Assembly (NCBI GenBank): GCA_937889795.1
Contig: CALBZH010000352.1
Location: 1 to 10,247, forward strand
Direction: 5' to 3'
From: an uncultured Syntrophobacteraceae bacterium
GTDB lineage: Bacteria; Desulfobacterota; Syntrophobacteria; Syntrophobacterales; Syntrophobacteraceae
Length of the DNA stretch: 10,247 nucleotides
In this document: one piece after another, positions 1 to 6,921 of the stretch
How the letters are laid out: each line of letters begins with the position of its first letter
Numbering within the stretch: position 1 is the stretch's first letter
Translations under genes and position numbers: made by a program
Notes under the pieces: generated by a model
The model's database searches: none
What the model was told of the DNA's origin: nothing
The model's input: only the letters and a program-made list of their open reading frames with translations

Positions 1-1022
1 GCAAACTCCACCGCCTTGGCTTCCAGCGCGGCTTTCAGCTCGCCCATGGCGCCCAGGGTGTCCTTTGCAGACAGGATCACCCCAAGTTTGGCCGCGGTTG
101 GATAGGCGTCGTTGGTGGACTGGGAGCAGTTGACGTCGTCATTGGGATGGAGGTGCTTGTACTCGCCCTTCTGGTGCCCCAGAATCTCCAAGGCGCGGTT
201 GGCGATCACTTCGTTGGCGTTCATGTTGGTCGACGTTCCGGCCCCGCCCTGGATCATGTCGACCACGAACTGGTCGTGCAGCTTTCCGGAAAGGATTTCA
301 TCGCAGGCCGCGCAGATGGCCTTCATCTTCTCCTTGGCCAGGACTCCCAGCTCTCCGTTCGCCAGGGCAGCCGCTTTCTTCACGTAGGCCAGAGAATTGA
401 CGAAATGCGCAAAATTCTTGAGGGGTGTCCCCGAGATGGGGAAGTTCTCCAGGCCGCGCAGGGTTTGAACGCCGTAGTAGGCGTGATTGGGGATTTCCCT
501 TTCCCCGAGAAGGTCGTGCTCCATGCGGACGTTGCGCAGCAATTGATCGGTGCCCCCCGAGGCCATGAGCTTGTCCGTGGCGTAGCGGAGGCGGTCGTTC
601 AGGCGCCGCGCCACCTGGGCGACGATCCGGTAAAAAGCTGCCGGGTCTTTGCGACGGGCGTTTTCGCACACTTCCCTTGGTATCTGGATCACCGTGGCGC
701 CTTTGGGCGCAAATGCGCTGACCGTATGGGCCGAATCATCCAGGAGCACCCCTTCGCCAATCATGGCCCCCACGCCGAGGGAGGCCAGATGCACCTGGGA
801 GCCGTGAAGACCCCGGACGATCTCGACGACGCCTTCTTCCACGGCGCCGAACCAGAGGCGCGGCGTGGATTCGTGAAACAGCCATTCTCCGGCGGCGTAC
901 GTCTTCCGGACTCCCTGCTTGAAGATAGCCCGTAGGTCCTCCGCGGCAATCCCCGTGGCGGCTGACGCATGCTGAATGATCTGCTCGACGATGTCCTCGG
1001 ACTTCTTCGTTTTCGCTTTCAT
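1..1022 (-). CDS. aspA: Aspartate ammonia-lyase with N-terminal cyclic-nucleotide-binding-like domain (3' end outside window)
   Basis: Aspartase reversibly deaminates L-aspartate to fumarate and ammonium in the cytoplasm. The 340 visible codons show two parts. Residues about 20-150 look like a CNMP-type beta-roll (GxxxIGEGVLLDD at 85-96) followed by a helical segment. From about residue 165 the fumarase/aspartase fold begins (EHDLLGEREIPNHAYYGVQT, 168-187). Substrate-site motifs follow: GAGTSTNMNANEVIANRALE at 260-279 and HPNDDVNCSQSTNDAYPT at 292-309, the latter typical of aspartase rather than fumarase. The frame runs off the left edge, so the GSSxMPxKxN loop is not visible. The ATG at 1022 follows an AGAGGAG ribosome site about 7 bases upstream. 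It lies 100 bp downstream of dcuB, a natural metabolic partner. In the nucleotide-binding cassette the usual Arg position reads Ser-Ala-His-Thr, so cAMP binding is doubtful. The aspartase call is firm; the regulatory role is inferred. Confidence 0.93.
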   Translation of the reverse strand, partial: MKAKTKKSEDIVEQIIQHASAATGIAAEDLRAIFKQGVRKTYAAGEWLFHESTPRLWFGAVEEGVVEIVRGLHGSQVHLASLGVGAMIGEGVLLDDSAHTVSAFAPKGATVIQIPREVCENARRKDPAAFYRIVAQVARRLNDRLRYATDKLMASGGTDQLLRNVRMEHDLLGEREIPNHAYYGVQTLRGLENFPISGTPLKNFAHFVNSLAYVKKAAALANGELGVLAKEKMKAICAACDEILSGKLHDQFVVDMIQGGAGTSTNMNANEVIANRALEILGHQKGEYKHLHPNDDVNCSQSTNDAYPTAAKLGVILSAKDTLGAMGELKAALEAKAVEF

Positions 1023-1122
1023 GGGTTGTCTCCTCTGACCGAAGCGGTTGCCGGTTGGCGTGCGATTGGGTGCGGCACGGCAAACGTGGAGCCGTCTGCA
1101 CCGTGTATGTCCCGCTGTATTG

Positions 1123-2457
1123 CTAGAAAAAGATCTTGGCGAGCGTGAGGCCGACCCCGACGCCGACGGCGGTCGCGACCAGCCCTGGCAACATGAACGA
1201 GTGATTTAAAACGTACTTACCAATGCGCGTCGTGCCACTTCGGTCGAAGTTGATGGCCGCGATAATCGTCCCGTAGGTGGGCAGGAAGAAATACCCGTTC
1301 ACGGACGGCCACATGGCAACCAGAAAAGGGGAAGGAATTCCAAGGCTGATCCCGAGGGGCATCAACGCCCGAGTCGTTGCCGCCTGGCTGAAGAGGAGCA
1401 CCGAAGCGAAGAAGAGGCCAAAGGCGAACGTGATCGGGTATGCCGTGGTGAGATCGCCGATGAGGCCAATGATGAGCTTCTCGTTGCCCTTGATGAAGGT
1501 GTCGCCCAGCCAGGCCAGTCCGAAAATGCCGACCACGGCGGTAAGGCCCGCCTGTGAGGAATTCGTCTTGGTCACGCTGGCAGCGGGAATTCTGGTGAAC
1601 AGAAGGATGAGGGCCGCGACCGACAGCATTACGATCTGGATGCTGGTGGCCATGTCCAGGGGGACCAGTGCATTGGCTTTCAGAATCTGCGGGCGCAGCG
1701 CGGGAAACAGGCCCGTTGCCACGATCAGGGCGACTCCTGCCAGGAACATCATCGCGCTGAGCCTGGCGCTTCTCGGAAGCTCCCGGGCGCAGGCCGCTTC
1801 ACTTTCCCCCTTGCACCGCTGGATTTCCCCAGCCTGGAGGCGCCGGTTGTATTCGGGGTCGTCCTTGAGCTCCTTGCCGACCCGGGTCTGAACCAGGGCG
1901 GCAGCCAGCACACCGCAAAAGGTCGCCGGGATGGCGATCATGATGATGTGCACAAGCCCCAGGCCGGCGGGGTCGAAAAGCGCGATCATGGCAGCCGTCG
2001 CCGCCGAGACCGGAGAAGCGGTGATCGCCTGCTGGGAGGCGATGGTGGACACCGCGATCGGCCGCTCGGGGCGGATGCCGTTTTCATGGGCGACTTCGAA
2101 GATGATTGGCAGAAGCGGGTAAAACACGTGGCCGGTCCCGGCGCCCAGAGAGAAGATGTAAGACACAATCGGGGCAACGAGGGTGATTTGACGTGGGTTC
2201 TTGCGGATGATCTTTTCGGCCGCGTGGACGAGGTAGTCGATTCCCCCGGCGGCCTCCATGACGGCGGTCGCCATGATCACCGCCAGAATGATGAGCATCA
2301 CGTCAACGGGCGGAGCCGTTGGCGGAAGGCCGAAGACATAGGACAGGACGAGGACGCCGACACCGCCCCAGAGTCCGAGTCCGACCCCTCCGGCCCGGCT
2401 TCCCATGAGGATCGCCCCGATGACAACCGCAAATTCGATGAGGATTTTCAATCCCAT
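1123..2457 (-). CDS. dcuB: Anaerobic C4-dicarboxylate transporter, DcuA/DcuB family (DcuB-like)
   Basis: This is an inner-membrane carrier that exchanges or takes up fumarate, malate, aspartate and succinate under anaerobic conditions. The 444 residues match the usual family length (433-446) and are almost entirely hydrophobic segments. Recognisable family motifs are PPVDVMLIILAVI (49-61), AEKIIRKNPRQITLVAPIVS (80-99), GTGH (107-110), GIRPERP (127-133), ITASPVSAA, and the C-terminal FDRSGTTRIGKYVLNHSF (404-421). GTGHVFY and IRPERP resemble E. coli DcuB more than DcuA. The start is an ATG with an AAGGAAG site just upstream. A hydrophilic loop near residues 195-225 probably separates two membrane halves. 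It sits 67 bp after the solute-binding protein gene and 100 bp before aspA on the same strand, which suggests co-transcription for aspartate/fumarate exchange. The direction of transport in this organism cannot be read from the sequence. Confidence 0.95.
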   Translation of the reverse strand: MGLKILIEFAVVIGAILMGSRAGGVGLGLWGGVGVLVLSYVFGLPPTAPPVDVMLIILAVIMATAVMEAAGGIDYLVHAAEKIIRKNPRQITLVAPIVSYIFSLGAGTGHVFYPLLPIIFEVAHENGIRPERPIAVSTIASQQAITASPVSAATAAMIALFDPAGLGLVHIIMIAIPATFCGVLAAALVQTRVGKELKDDPEYNRRLQAGEIQRCKGESEAACARELPRSARLSAMMFLAGVALIVATGLFPALRPQILKANALVPLDMATSIQIVMLSVAALILLFTRIPAASVTKTNSSQAGLTAVVGIFGLAWLGDTFIKGNEKLIIGLIGDLTTAYPITFAFGLFFASVLLFSQAATTRALMPLGISLGIPSPFLVAMWPSVNGYFFLPTYGTIIAAINFDRSGTTRIGKYVLNHSFMLPGLVATAVGVGVGLTLAKIFF

Positions 2458-2524
2458 GAGCTTCCTTTCATCGTCGACCCAAGACGGTCAGGAACCGGTT
2501 GGTGCTGGTTTTCGGGATGACGCG

Positions 2525-3337
2525 TCAAGGCTTTGCAGGTGCTGATTCCATGTCGCCGAGGACCTTCTGCCGAAGCTTCTCGTAAGTCCCGTCGGCCTTC
2601 ATCTTGGCCAATTGCCTGTTGATCCACTGAACGAATTCCGTATCACCCTTTCGGACGGCGATGGCGTACGGATGGGGATTGAAAGGGGCTCCGGCGGCTC
2701 TCAAACTCTGGCTTTTTACCGCGAGATACAAGATCACGGCATCATCGGAGCACACGGCGTCCACCTGGTTGCTCTTCAGGGATTCGACGGCTTGGCTGAG
2801 CGTCCTGAATGGAGCCCTGATCGCCTGAGGAGCATTGTGCTCCAGGTCTTTTTCCTGGATGGCCCCTTCGAGGACGCCCACCCGTTTGCCCGGAAGGTCC
2901 TGGAGGCCATTGATGGAGCTGTCCCGGGGGACAAGAAGCAACGATGCCGAGACGAAATAGGGATCGGAGAACTCGAGCACCCGCGTGCGCTCCTCGGTGA
3001 TGCTCATCGAGGCGACGATCACGTCGATCCAGCCACTGTAGAGAAACGGGATGCGGCTGCCCGAGGTGACGGATACCAGCTCGAGTCGTTCGCCGGTGTC
3101 GTCAAAAAGCGCTTTCGCCAAATAGCGGGCGACCTCAACATCAACCCCTTGCGGGTTTCCCGACTTGTCCAGATAGCCAAATGGCGGAAAGTCGCTTCTC
3201 ACCCCCACAAGGAGCTTGCCACGCTGCCACGCGTCTTCGAGCCCTCCGCCCGAGGCCTGCTCTGCCACACCCGAAGCCAACAGAACCAGGACCACGAAGA
3301 GGCCGGCTCTTTTCAGGATCGAGAATCCGTCGGACAT
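2525..3337 (-). CDS. Periplasmic solute-binding protein, family 3 (amino-acid type), orphan
   Basis: The 270-residue protein belongs to the SBP_bac_3 family, which binds polar amino acids or related small ligands in the periplasm. It begins with a signal peptide: LKR at 8-10, a hydrophobic core AGLFVVLVLLASGVA, then cleavage probably near residue 27-31. The mature part follows the family pattern: GKLLVGVRSDFPPFGYLD (40-57), GVDVEVARYLAKAL, DVIVASMSITEERT, FSDPYFVSAS, and LPGKRVGV in the second lobe. A longer frame begins at TTG 3376, but the ATG at 3337 has a strong AGGAGGG site and puts the signal peptide at the N-terminus, so I chose it. No ABC permease or ATPase gene is present on either side; the next gene is dcuB. 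It may bind a dicarboxylic amino acid, feed a distant transporter, or resemble GrrP, the orphan binding protein of GRRM peptide systems. The fold is confident, the ligand unknown. Confidence 0.88.
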   Translation of the reverse strand: MSDGFSILKRAGLFVVLVLLASGVAEQASGGGLEDAWQRGKLLVGVRSDFPPFGYLDKSGNPQGVDVEVARYLAKALFDDTGERLELVSVTSGSRIPFLYSGWIDVIVASMSITEERTRVLEFSDPYFVSASLLLVPRDSSINGLQDLPGKRVGVLEGAIQEKDLEHNAPQAIRAPFRTLSQAVESLKSNQVDAVCSDDAVILYLAVKSQSLRAAGAPFNPHPYAIAVRKGDTEFVQWINRQLAKMKADGTYEKLRQKVLGDMESAPAKP

Positions 3338-3346
3338 AGCCTCATT

Positions 3347-3353
3347 CCCTCCT
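3347..3353 (-). promoter_or_regulatory. Shine-Dalgarno site that fixes the solute-binding protein start
   Basis: The minus strand reads AGGAGGG nine bases before the ATG at 3337. The alternative upstream TTG at 3376 would add 13 polar residues ahead of the signal peptide. The site therefore supports the shorter protein. Confidence 0.7.
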
Positions 3354-3421
3354 GCACGGCCAGACAACTCCTCCAAGCCTATTCCGGCGGAACGGCCTCC
3401 GCTGTCCCGCCAGTCGGGCGA

Positions 3422-3958
3422 CTACTTCGCGCCGACGATCGACAGAAAGTCCTCTTCCATCGTGCCGTTGGGGAATTCGATGATCCGCCCCAGCTCTTTG
3501 CCCCCCTTGAGGAAGATGATGGTCGGGACCCGCTGAATGTCGTATTTCTTCGTGAGGCCGCCTCCGTCGTTCTTGGAAGCATCCACGCCATAAATGGTGA
3601 TGGAAATCTTGGAGCTCTTAGCCATGTCGAGGATCTTCAAAAGCTTCGGCGATTCCCGCTGAGAATCTCCGCACCAGGTTCCCAGGAACATGAGGATCGA
3701 AAGCGGCTCTTTGATGCGCTTGATTTTGGCTACCGCGTTCTTGTCGGGAGCGTACTGGTCGGCATTCTCTTTGAAAAGGGGGCACTCCTTGTAGAGGTCC
3801 TTTTGGGTCAGCTCGCCGACGAGCATTTCCCCTCGATCACCCGTTTGTTTGGTGAAGGCCTCCGCCGGTACGCCGAGGCATGACAGGGAAAGGAGGAGGG
3901 CAACACCAACGACCACGAGTGCTGGTAATGAGAACGGTGCGACGCCAAGTGCTTTCAT
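3422..3958 (-). CDS. Exported thioredoxin-fold protein with monothiol WCGDS active site
   Basis: The 178-residue protein has an N-terminal signal segment (hydrophobic residues 11-28, then an Ala-Glu-Ala site near 32-34). A thioredoxin-like domain covers roughly residues 60-175. The active-site region reads FLGTWCGDSQRESP (91-104), so the second cysteine of the usual CxxC is Ser99. The cis-proline loop is intact as RVPTIIF (143-149), and IYGVDASKN fits the central strand. Such monothiol variants cannot cycle as ordinary disulfide oxidoreductases. They may resolve mixed disulfides, act through a glutaredoxin-like mechanism, or serve as binding domains. Cys27 and Cys59 are the only other cysteines. 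Cys27 lies in the signal region (LSLSC), but its context is a poor lipobox. The ATG at 3958 follows an AAGGAG site 7 bases upstream. It is 84 bp ahead of the solute-binding protein and may share its transcript. The fold is confident, the exact role unknown. Confidence 0.85.
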   Translation of the reverse strand: MKALGVAPFSLPALVVVGVALLLSLSCLGVPAEAFTKQTGDRGEMLVGELTQKDLYKECPLFKENADQYAPDKNAVAKIKRIKEPLSILMFLGTWCGDSQRESPKLLKILDMAKSSKISITIYGVDASKNDGGGLTKKYDIQRVPTIIFLKGGKELGRIIEFPNGTMEEDFLSIVGAK

Positions 3959-3981
3959 GGACTGACTCCTTTCTTCTGGCG

Positions 3982-4196
3982 TTACCGGGGCTTGAGCGTA
4001 AACGGGCTTGAATCCTTGACGACTTCCCCGGGACGCTTATTGGCGATCTGAACGAACTGGTCGGCCCACTCGTCGATCTAGTCGCCGAGCTTCGCCATTT
4101 GATCGTTCACCATCTTCCCCGCTGTTCCGGTGATCTACGCATCGAATTGCTTTGCATCGTGGGTGGCGGCCTTGTAGCTGAAAGACTGATGGACAT
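3982..4196 (-). pseudogene. Remnant of a small (about 70-residue) gene with a frameshift and two in-frame TAG codons
   Basis: An ATG at 4196 has a good AAAAAGGAG ribosome site, yet its own frame soon becomes implausible and ends at 4107. The neighbouring frame reads like real protein: FSYKAATHDAKQFDA, TAG at 4137-4135, ITGTAGKMVNDQMAKLGD, TAG at 4080-4078, IDEWADQFVQIANKRPG, ending in SSPFTLKPR before a TAA at 3984-3982. ATG to stop is not a multiple of three, so at least one indel separates the start from this frame. The simplest reading is a decayed small gene, hydrophilic and probably helical, between the patatin gene and the thioredoxin gene. I do not recognise the family. Other readings are sequencing error or translated amber codons. 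The same frame is also in register with the TAG that ends the patatin gene upstream. Confidence 0.45.
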
Positions 4197-4239
4197 GCTG
4201 AGCTCCTTTTTGGGGAGTGAGGTGCCCGATTGAGGGAGG

Positions 4240-5673
4240 CTACTGAAGAGCTCTGACCAGTCGTTGAAACTCTCTCGACTCTGCGAGAATGCGACGCGCG
4301 GCATCCCGCAATTTGTCCACCTCTTCCGGTTTCAGCACGAACGAGGTTGGAAGGCGCTTGAAGTAGCTGCGCTCCGCCTCATCGTTCAGCGCGTCGAACC
4401 TCACCTGAACCAGGTAAAATTCAATGTCTCCGCAAGCACCAGGCTCCGTGGATATGGGGGAGGAGCCGCACCGTTCCTTGCGAATCTCGTCGGCCCACCG
4501 GGCGAAGCTTTCGCTCAGGAGCGAAACCGTCTCCATGTTGTAGCGCTCGATGGCGATGGACGAATAGGATTCGAGCATGGCGGCGAACGGAGGGACCTTC
4601 TCCCACCGGTCCCACTTGTCGTCGGTTTCGGTTTCCGCATTCACGACGACAAAGACGATCTTGTGCACGTTCTCCATGCCTGCCAACTTTAAGGTTTTCC
4701 ATGGGTCGCCCATCAAGGTGACGCGCTCGAGCGCCGCCCGAAGGCCGAGATTATCGGCCACGCCTCCGTCCACCAAGTGGAGGTAAGGTTTCCGCTTGGA
4801 ATCCAGGAACGGCAGCATGTTGTTGGCCAAGTCGATTCTGCGGGAGGTGACATCCCGTGGAGGCGTCATGGCCTCTTTAAGGGCTTCAGGCATGCTGAAA
4901 CCGCACCCACCCGCGTAGTTGCGCAGCGTGATGGGGCTCAGGACGATGGGCACGGCCGATGATGCTGCGCAGGCCCGGGCGACGGGAAAGGAGGAGAGGT
5001 CCGAGCAAAGAGCGTCGAAAGAGTCTTGAATAAAGGAAATTCGGGTCCCGTGGACCATATCCGTGGCGTTGATGACGATGAGGGGCTTTTTCTGACCCAA
5101 CATGTCCCCGAAGGTACGGTGCTCGAAAACACAATTGTCGTAAATGTCCGCCGCCAGGTCGCTCCGGTCATAGTAGGCGGAAGCGAGCTTCACCCAATTG
5201 ATGGGGTTGAACAGGATGGACCGTGTGAGCTGTCCCTGGATATTCTTCTTGAGGAACTTGGTCTCGAAGTCCTCGAAGATCCGGTCCCGGAAGAGGCCAT
5301 AATATCCCGCCGTGAAGCTGCCACCGGAAACGCCGGAGATCCAGTCCACCTCGTCCAGCAGCCTCTTCTGTTGCCCATGGATGGAAATGGGCGTGTCACG
5401 GAGCGCCTCGAGCACGCCGTAAGAAAGGGCCGCAGCCCGCGTTCCCCCGCCGGAAAAAGAAAGCATGAGCAGGAGTTCATCGTTGTCATCCGGCCCGACC
5501 AGGTTTCTTCCCCGGTAACCCGCTTCGGGGGCGGAGCGGCTCAGGGGCTGGTTGACGGGGTAGTGGGCACAACCGGCCGAGAGTGCGACAAGGAGCACAC
5601 TGCACGCCCAAAAGAGCTTGAGCCCGCTCATCAGCCTGCTGCCCCGCCAAGTTTGCTCGTCAAGATGACTCAC
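4240..5673 (-). CDS. Patatin-like phospholipase, predicted lipoprotein
   Basis: The 477-residue protein is a predicted lipid acyl hydrolase of the patatin family. Its N-terminus ends in a lipobox (VALSAGC, Cys35), so it is probably anchored in the cell envelope facing the periplasm. The full Ser-Asp dyad set is visible: the oxyanion-hole motif SGGGTRAAALSYG (74-86), the nucleophile elbow SGVSGGS with Ser116, and the acid in VDGGVADNLG with Asp302. The region 320-477 is family-specific and contains three cysteines in ERCGSSPISTEPGACGDIEF that might pair. The start is GTG 5673 with a GGGAGG site 6 bases away; an ATG at 5631 would also leave a shorter, workable signal peptide but lacks a clear ribosome site. 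It lies 95 bp after the alpha/beta hydrolase gene and may be in one transcript with it. The catalytic class is confident; whether it acts on phospholipid or another ester is unknown. Confidence 0.92.
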   Translation of the reverse strand: MSHLDEQTWRGSRLMSGLKLFWACSVLLVALSAGCAHYPVNQPLSRSAPEAGYRGRNLVGPDDNDELLLMLSFSGGGTRAAALSYGVLEALRDTPISIHGQQKRLLDEVDWISGVSGGSFTAGYYGLFRDRIFEDFETKFLKKNIQGQLTRSILFNPINWVKLASAYYDRSDLAADIYDNCVFEHRTFGDMLGQKKPLIVINATDMVHGTRISFIQDSFDALCSDLSSFPVARACAASSAVPIVLSPITLRNYAGGCGFSMPEALKEAMTPPRDVTSRRIDLANNMLPFLDSKRKPYLHLVDGGVADNLGLRAALERVTLMGDPWKTLKLAGMENVHKIVFVVVNAETETDDKWDRWEKVPPFAAMLESYSSIAIERYNMETVSLLSESFARWADEIRKERCGSSPISTEPGACGDIEFYLVQVRFDALNDEAERSYFKRLPTSFVLKPEEVDKLRDAARRILAESREFQRLVRALQ

Positions 5674-5679
5674 GCTAAA

Positions 5680-5685
5680 CCTCCC
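5680..5685 (-). promoter_or_regulatory. Shine-Dalgarno site supporting the GTG start of the patatin gene
   Basis: GGGAGG on the minus strand stands 6 bases before GTG 5673. The competing ATG 14 codons later has only a weak purine stretch upstream. Confidence 0.6.
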
Positions 5686-5768
5686 ACTTGGAACTCAAAG
5701 CAGTGTTGCGATATCGGCGTCCGAAAGCCGATGGAACGCCAACCTTTCCCGTGCCTCGGCGAGGATCG

Positions 5769-6548
5769 TCACGGCTGAGGTGCCATCCGTTGTGCCTTGA
5801 TGGCCTGGAAACGGTTCATGGCAAGGAGCCACAATTGCTTCCAGGTTGGCCAGTCGTGCTCTCCGTCCACCGTGAAGACATTTTCCGGGGGGAGGAGCTC
5901 ACCTAGAATGCGAGACTGTTCTGCAAATACGTCATCCTTCCCAAAGCCAAGAAAGATATTTGCAGCTCGTTTTGGGTCTGAAGCATATGCTTTCAAAGAC
6001 ATCCATAAATTGCAGGCCTGACTCCAGGCAATAAAAGGACAATCGGCGTATTTCTCAAGACCTCCAGCTTCTATGATTGCATCAGACTGTCTTGAACCGC
6101 TGATAAAAGGAGAAAGAACGAATATAGCAGCAATGTCATCTGGATACTTCGTGGCGTAAAGAAGAACGCCATGACCACCCATTGAAATTCCAATGAGATA
6201 GATTTCTTTGTAGCCTTTCGACCTTGCAGGCAAAAAAATCTCTTTCCTGAAAATATCGACGAACTCGTCATGAAAGTAGATGCGCGGTTTTATATTTAAA
6301 GTCACAATGTCAGCATCTAGCCCGTGCTCCCGCATCGCGTCGATGAATCCTTGCTGTTCGAAGTGGACGCCTTTGCCGCCAAATCCAGGGAACAACACAA
6401 CGAGGGATTGCCGCCTGTCGCTGACATTGGAAGTGGTGTCAATCGTGATTGCATTTCTCGTCCACAGGCCAGAGCAGCCCACCGACATTAACAGCATCAA
6501 CACCGTCGCACCGACCAGCGCAGCGCGGCAGAAGCTCTGCACCTGCAC
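5769..6548 (-). CDS. Alpha/beta-hydrolase (esterase-like), predicted lipoprotein; start uncertain
   Basis: Starting from GTG 6548 the protein has 259 residues. It opens with a lipoprotein signal: Arg8, a hydrophobic stretch AALVGATVLMLLMSV and lipobox SVGC with Cys25. The hydrolase core then shows LVVLFPGFGGKG (oxyanion strand), the nucleophile elbow GISMGGHG with Ser122, a candidate acid at Asp205/206 (GFGKDDVF), and the catalytic His231 in DGEHDWPTWKQLW. This order fits esterase-type alpha/beta hydrolases. The frame stays open to ATG 6827 and also has an ATG at 6695. Those longer versions would put 49 to 93 low-complexity residues before the signal peptide and translate an inverted repeat, so I prefer the GTG although it lacks a clear ribosome site. 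The middle of the gene (about 5930-6330) is clearly richer in A+T than its neighbours, which hints at transfer. It may form a pair with the downstream patatin gene. The substrate is unknown. Confidence 0.8.
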   Translation of the reverse strand: MQVQSFCRAALVGATVLMLLMSVGCSGLWTRNAITIDTTSNVSDRRQSLVVLFPGFGGKGVHFEQQGFIDAMREHGLDADIVTLNIKPRIYFHDEFVDIFRKEIFLPARSKGYKEIYLIGISMGGHGVLLYATKYPDDIAAIFVLSPFISGSRQSDAIIEAGGLEKYADCPFIAWSQACNLWMSLKAYASDPKRAANIFLGFGKDDVFAEQSRILGELLPPENVFTVDGEHDWPTWKQLWLLAMNRFQAIKAQRMAPQP

Positions 6549-6921
6549 GAGATCGATGCTAGATGCCGGATTCCGGATGCGTGATGGAACGAACGCGCAG
6601 CCGAAGGGATCTTGATCCGGCAACCAGCATCTGGCATCACGTCCATATGAGTGATGACTTTCGCCGTGCTCTACTGGAAATTGTCGCATCGTCATGCGGT
6701 TTCCCTTGCACTCTCGGTTCAGGCCCGTCCATTCGGCATTGTGTCTTGGGATGGTAGATCGTACAGAAGGGGAAGCTGTGATGCTATTGGACTTTGGTCC
6801 AATGAGGCGCCGGTCGAGAATGCTCATCGGCCACTAGATTGCTCAAGCTGGGATGCAAGGCGGTGCCTGTCCTGCGAATTCCTGGCAGGCGGGTCGAGGC
6901 TTCGTTGAAAAGGCCGCGGAA
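6549..6921. other. Largely non-coding spacer between the RiPP locus and the lipoprotein hydrolases
   Basis: No convincing gene is present in this 373-base stretch on either strand. It contains the inverted repeat at 6555-6631. A weak stem (CCTGC/GCAGG) lies near 6870-6890 without a following T-run, so it is not a clear terminator. The open frame that crosses the spacer is the upstream extension of the hydrolase gene and does not look coding. A promoter for the hydrolase genes would be expected here, but I do not see a clear one. Confidence 0.5.
6555..6631. repeat. Imperfect inverted repeat, 17-base arms
   Basis: The left arm at 6555-6571 is GATGCTAGATGCCGGAT. The right arm at 6615-6631 read on the minus strand is GATGCTGGTTGCCGGAT. 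They agree at 15 of 17 positions and are separated by 43 bases. The loop starts with a further TCCGGATGC, so GATGC/CCGGAT words recur across the element. It resembles the small dispersed palindromic repeats common between genes of some bacteria. It could fold in RNA at the 5' side of the hydrolase gene. Confidence 0.55.

Noticed and set aside
147..935. Plus-strand frame of 262 codons opposite aspartase
   Set aside because: The minus strand encodes conserved aspartase motifs through the whole stretch.
1948..2520. Plus-strand charged open frame opposite dcuB
   Set aside because: It is the complement of strongly conserved DcuB membrane segments and looks like a shadow.
2612..3883. Plus-strand open frame of 423 codons across the solute-binding and thioredoxin genes
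   Set aside because: Both minus-strand genes have signal peptides, ribosome sites and family motifs, whereas the plus-strand frame has none of these.
6549..6827. Long N-terminal extension of the alpha/beta hydrolase up to ATG 6827
   Set aside because: It has low-complexity composition, translates the inverted repeat and would place a lipobox at residue 118, which is incompatible with a lipoprotein signal.
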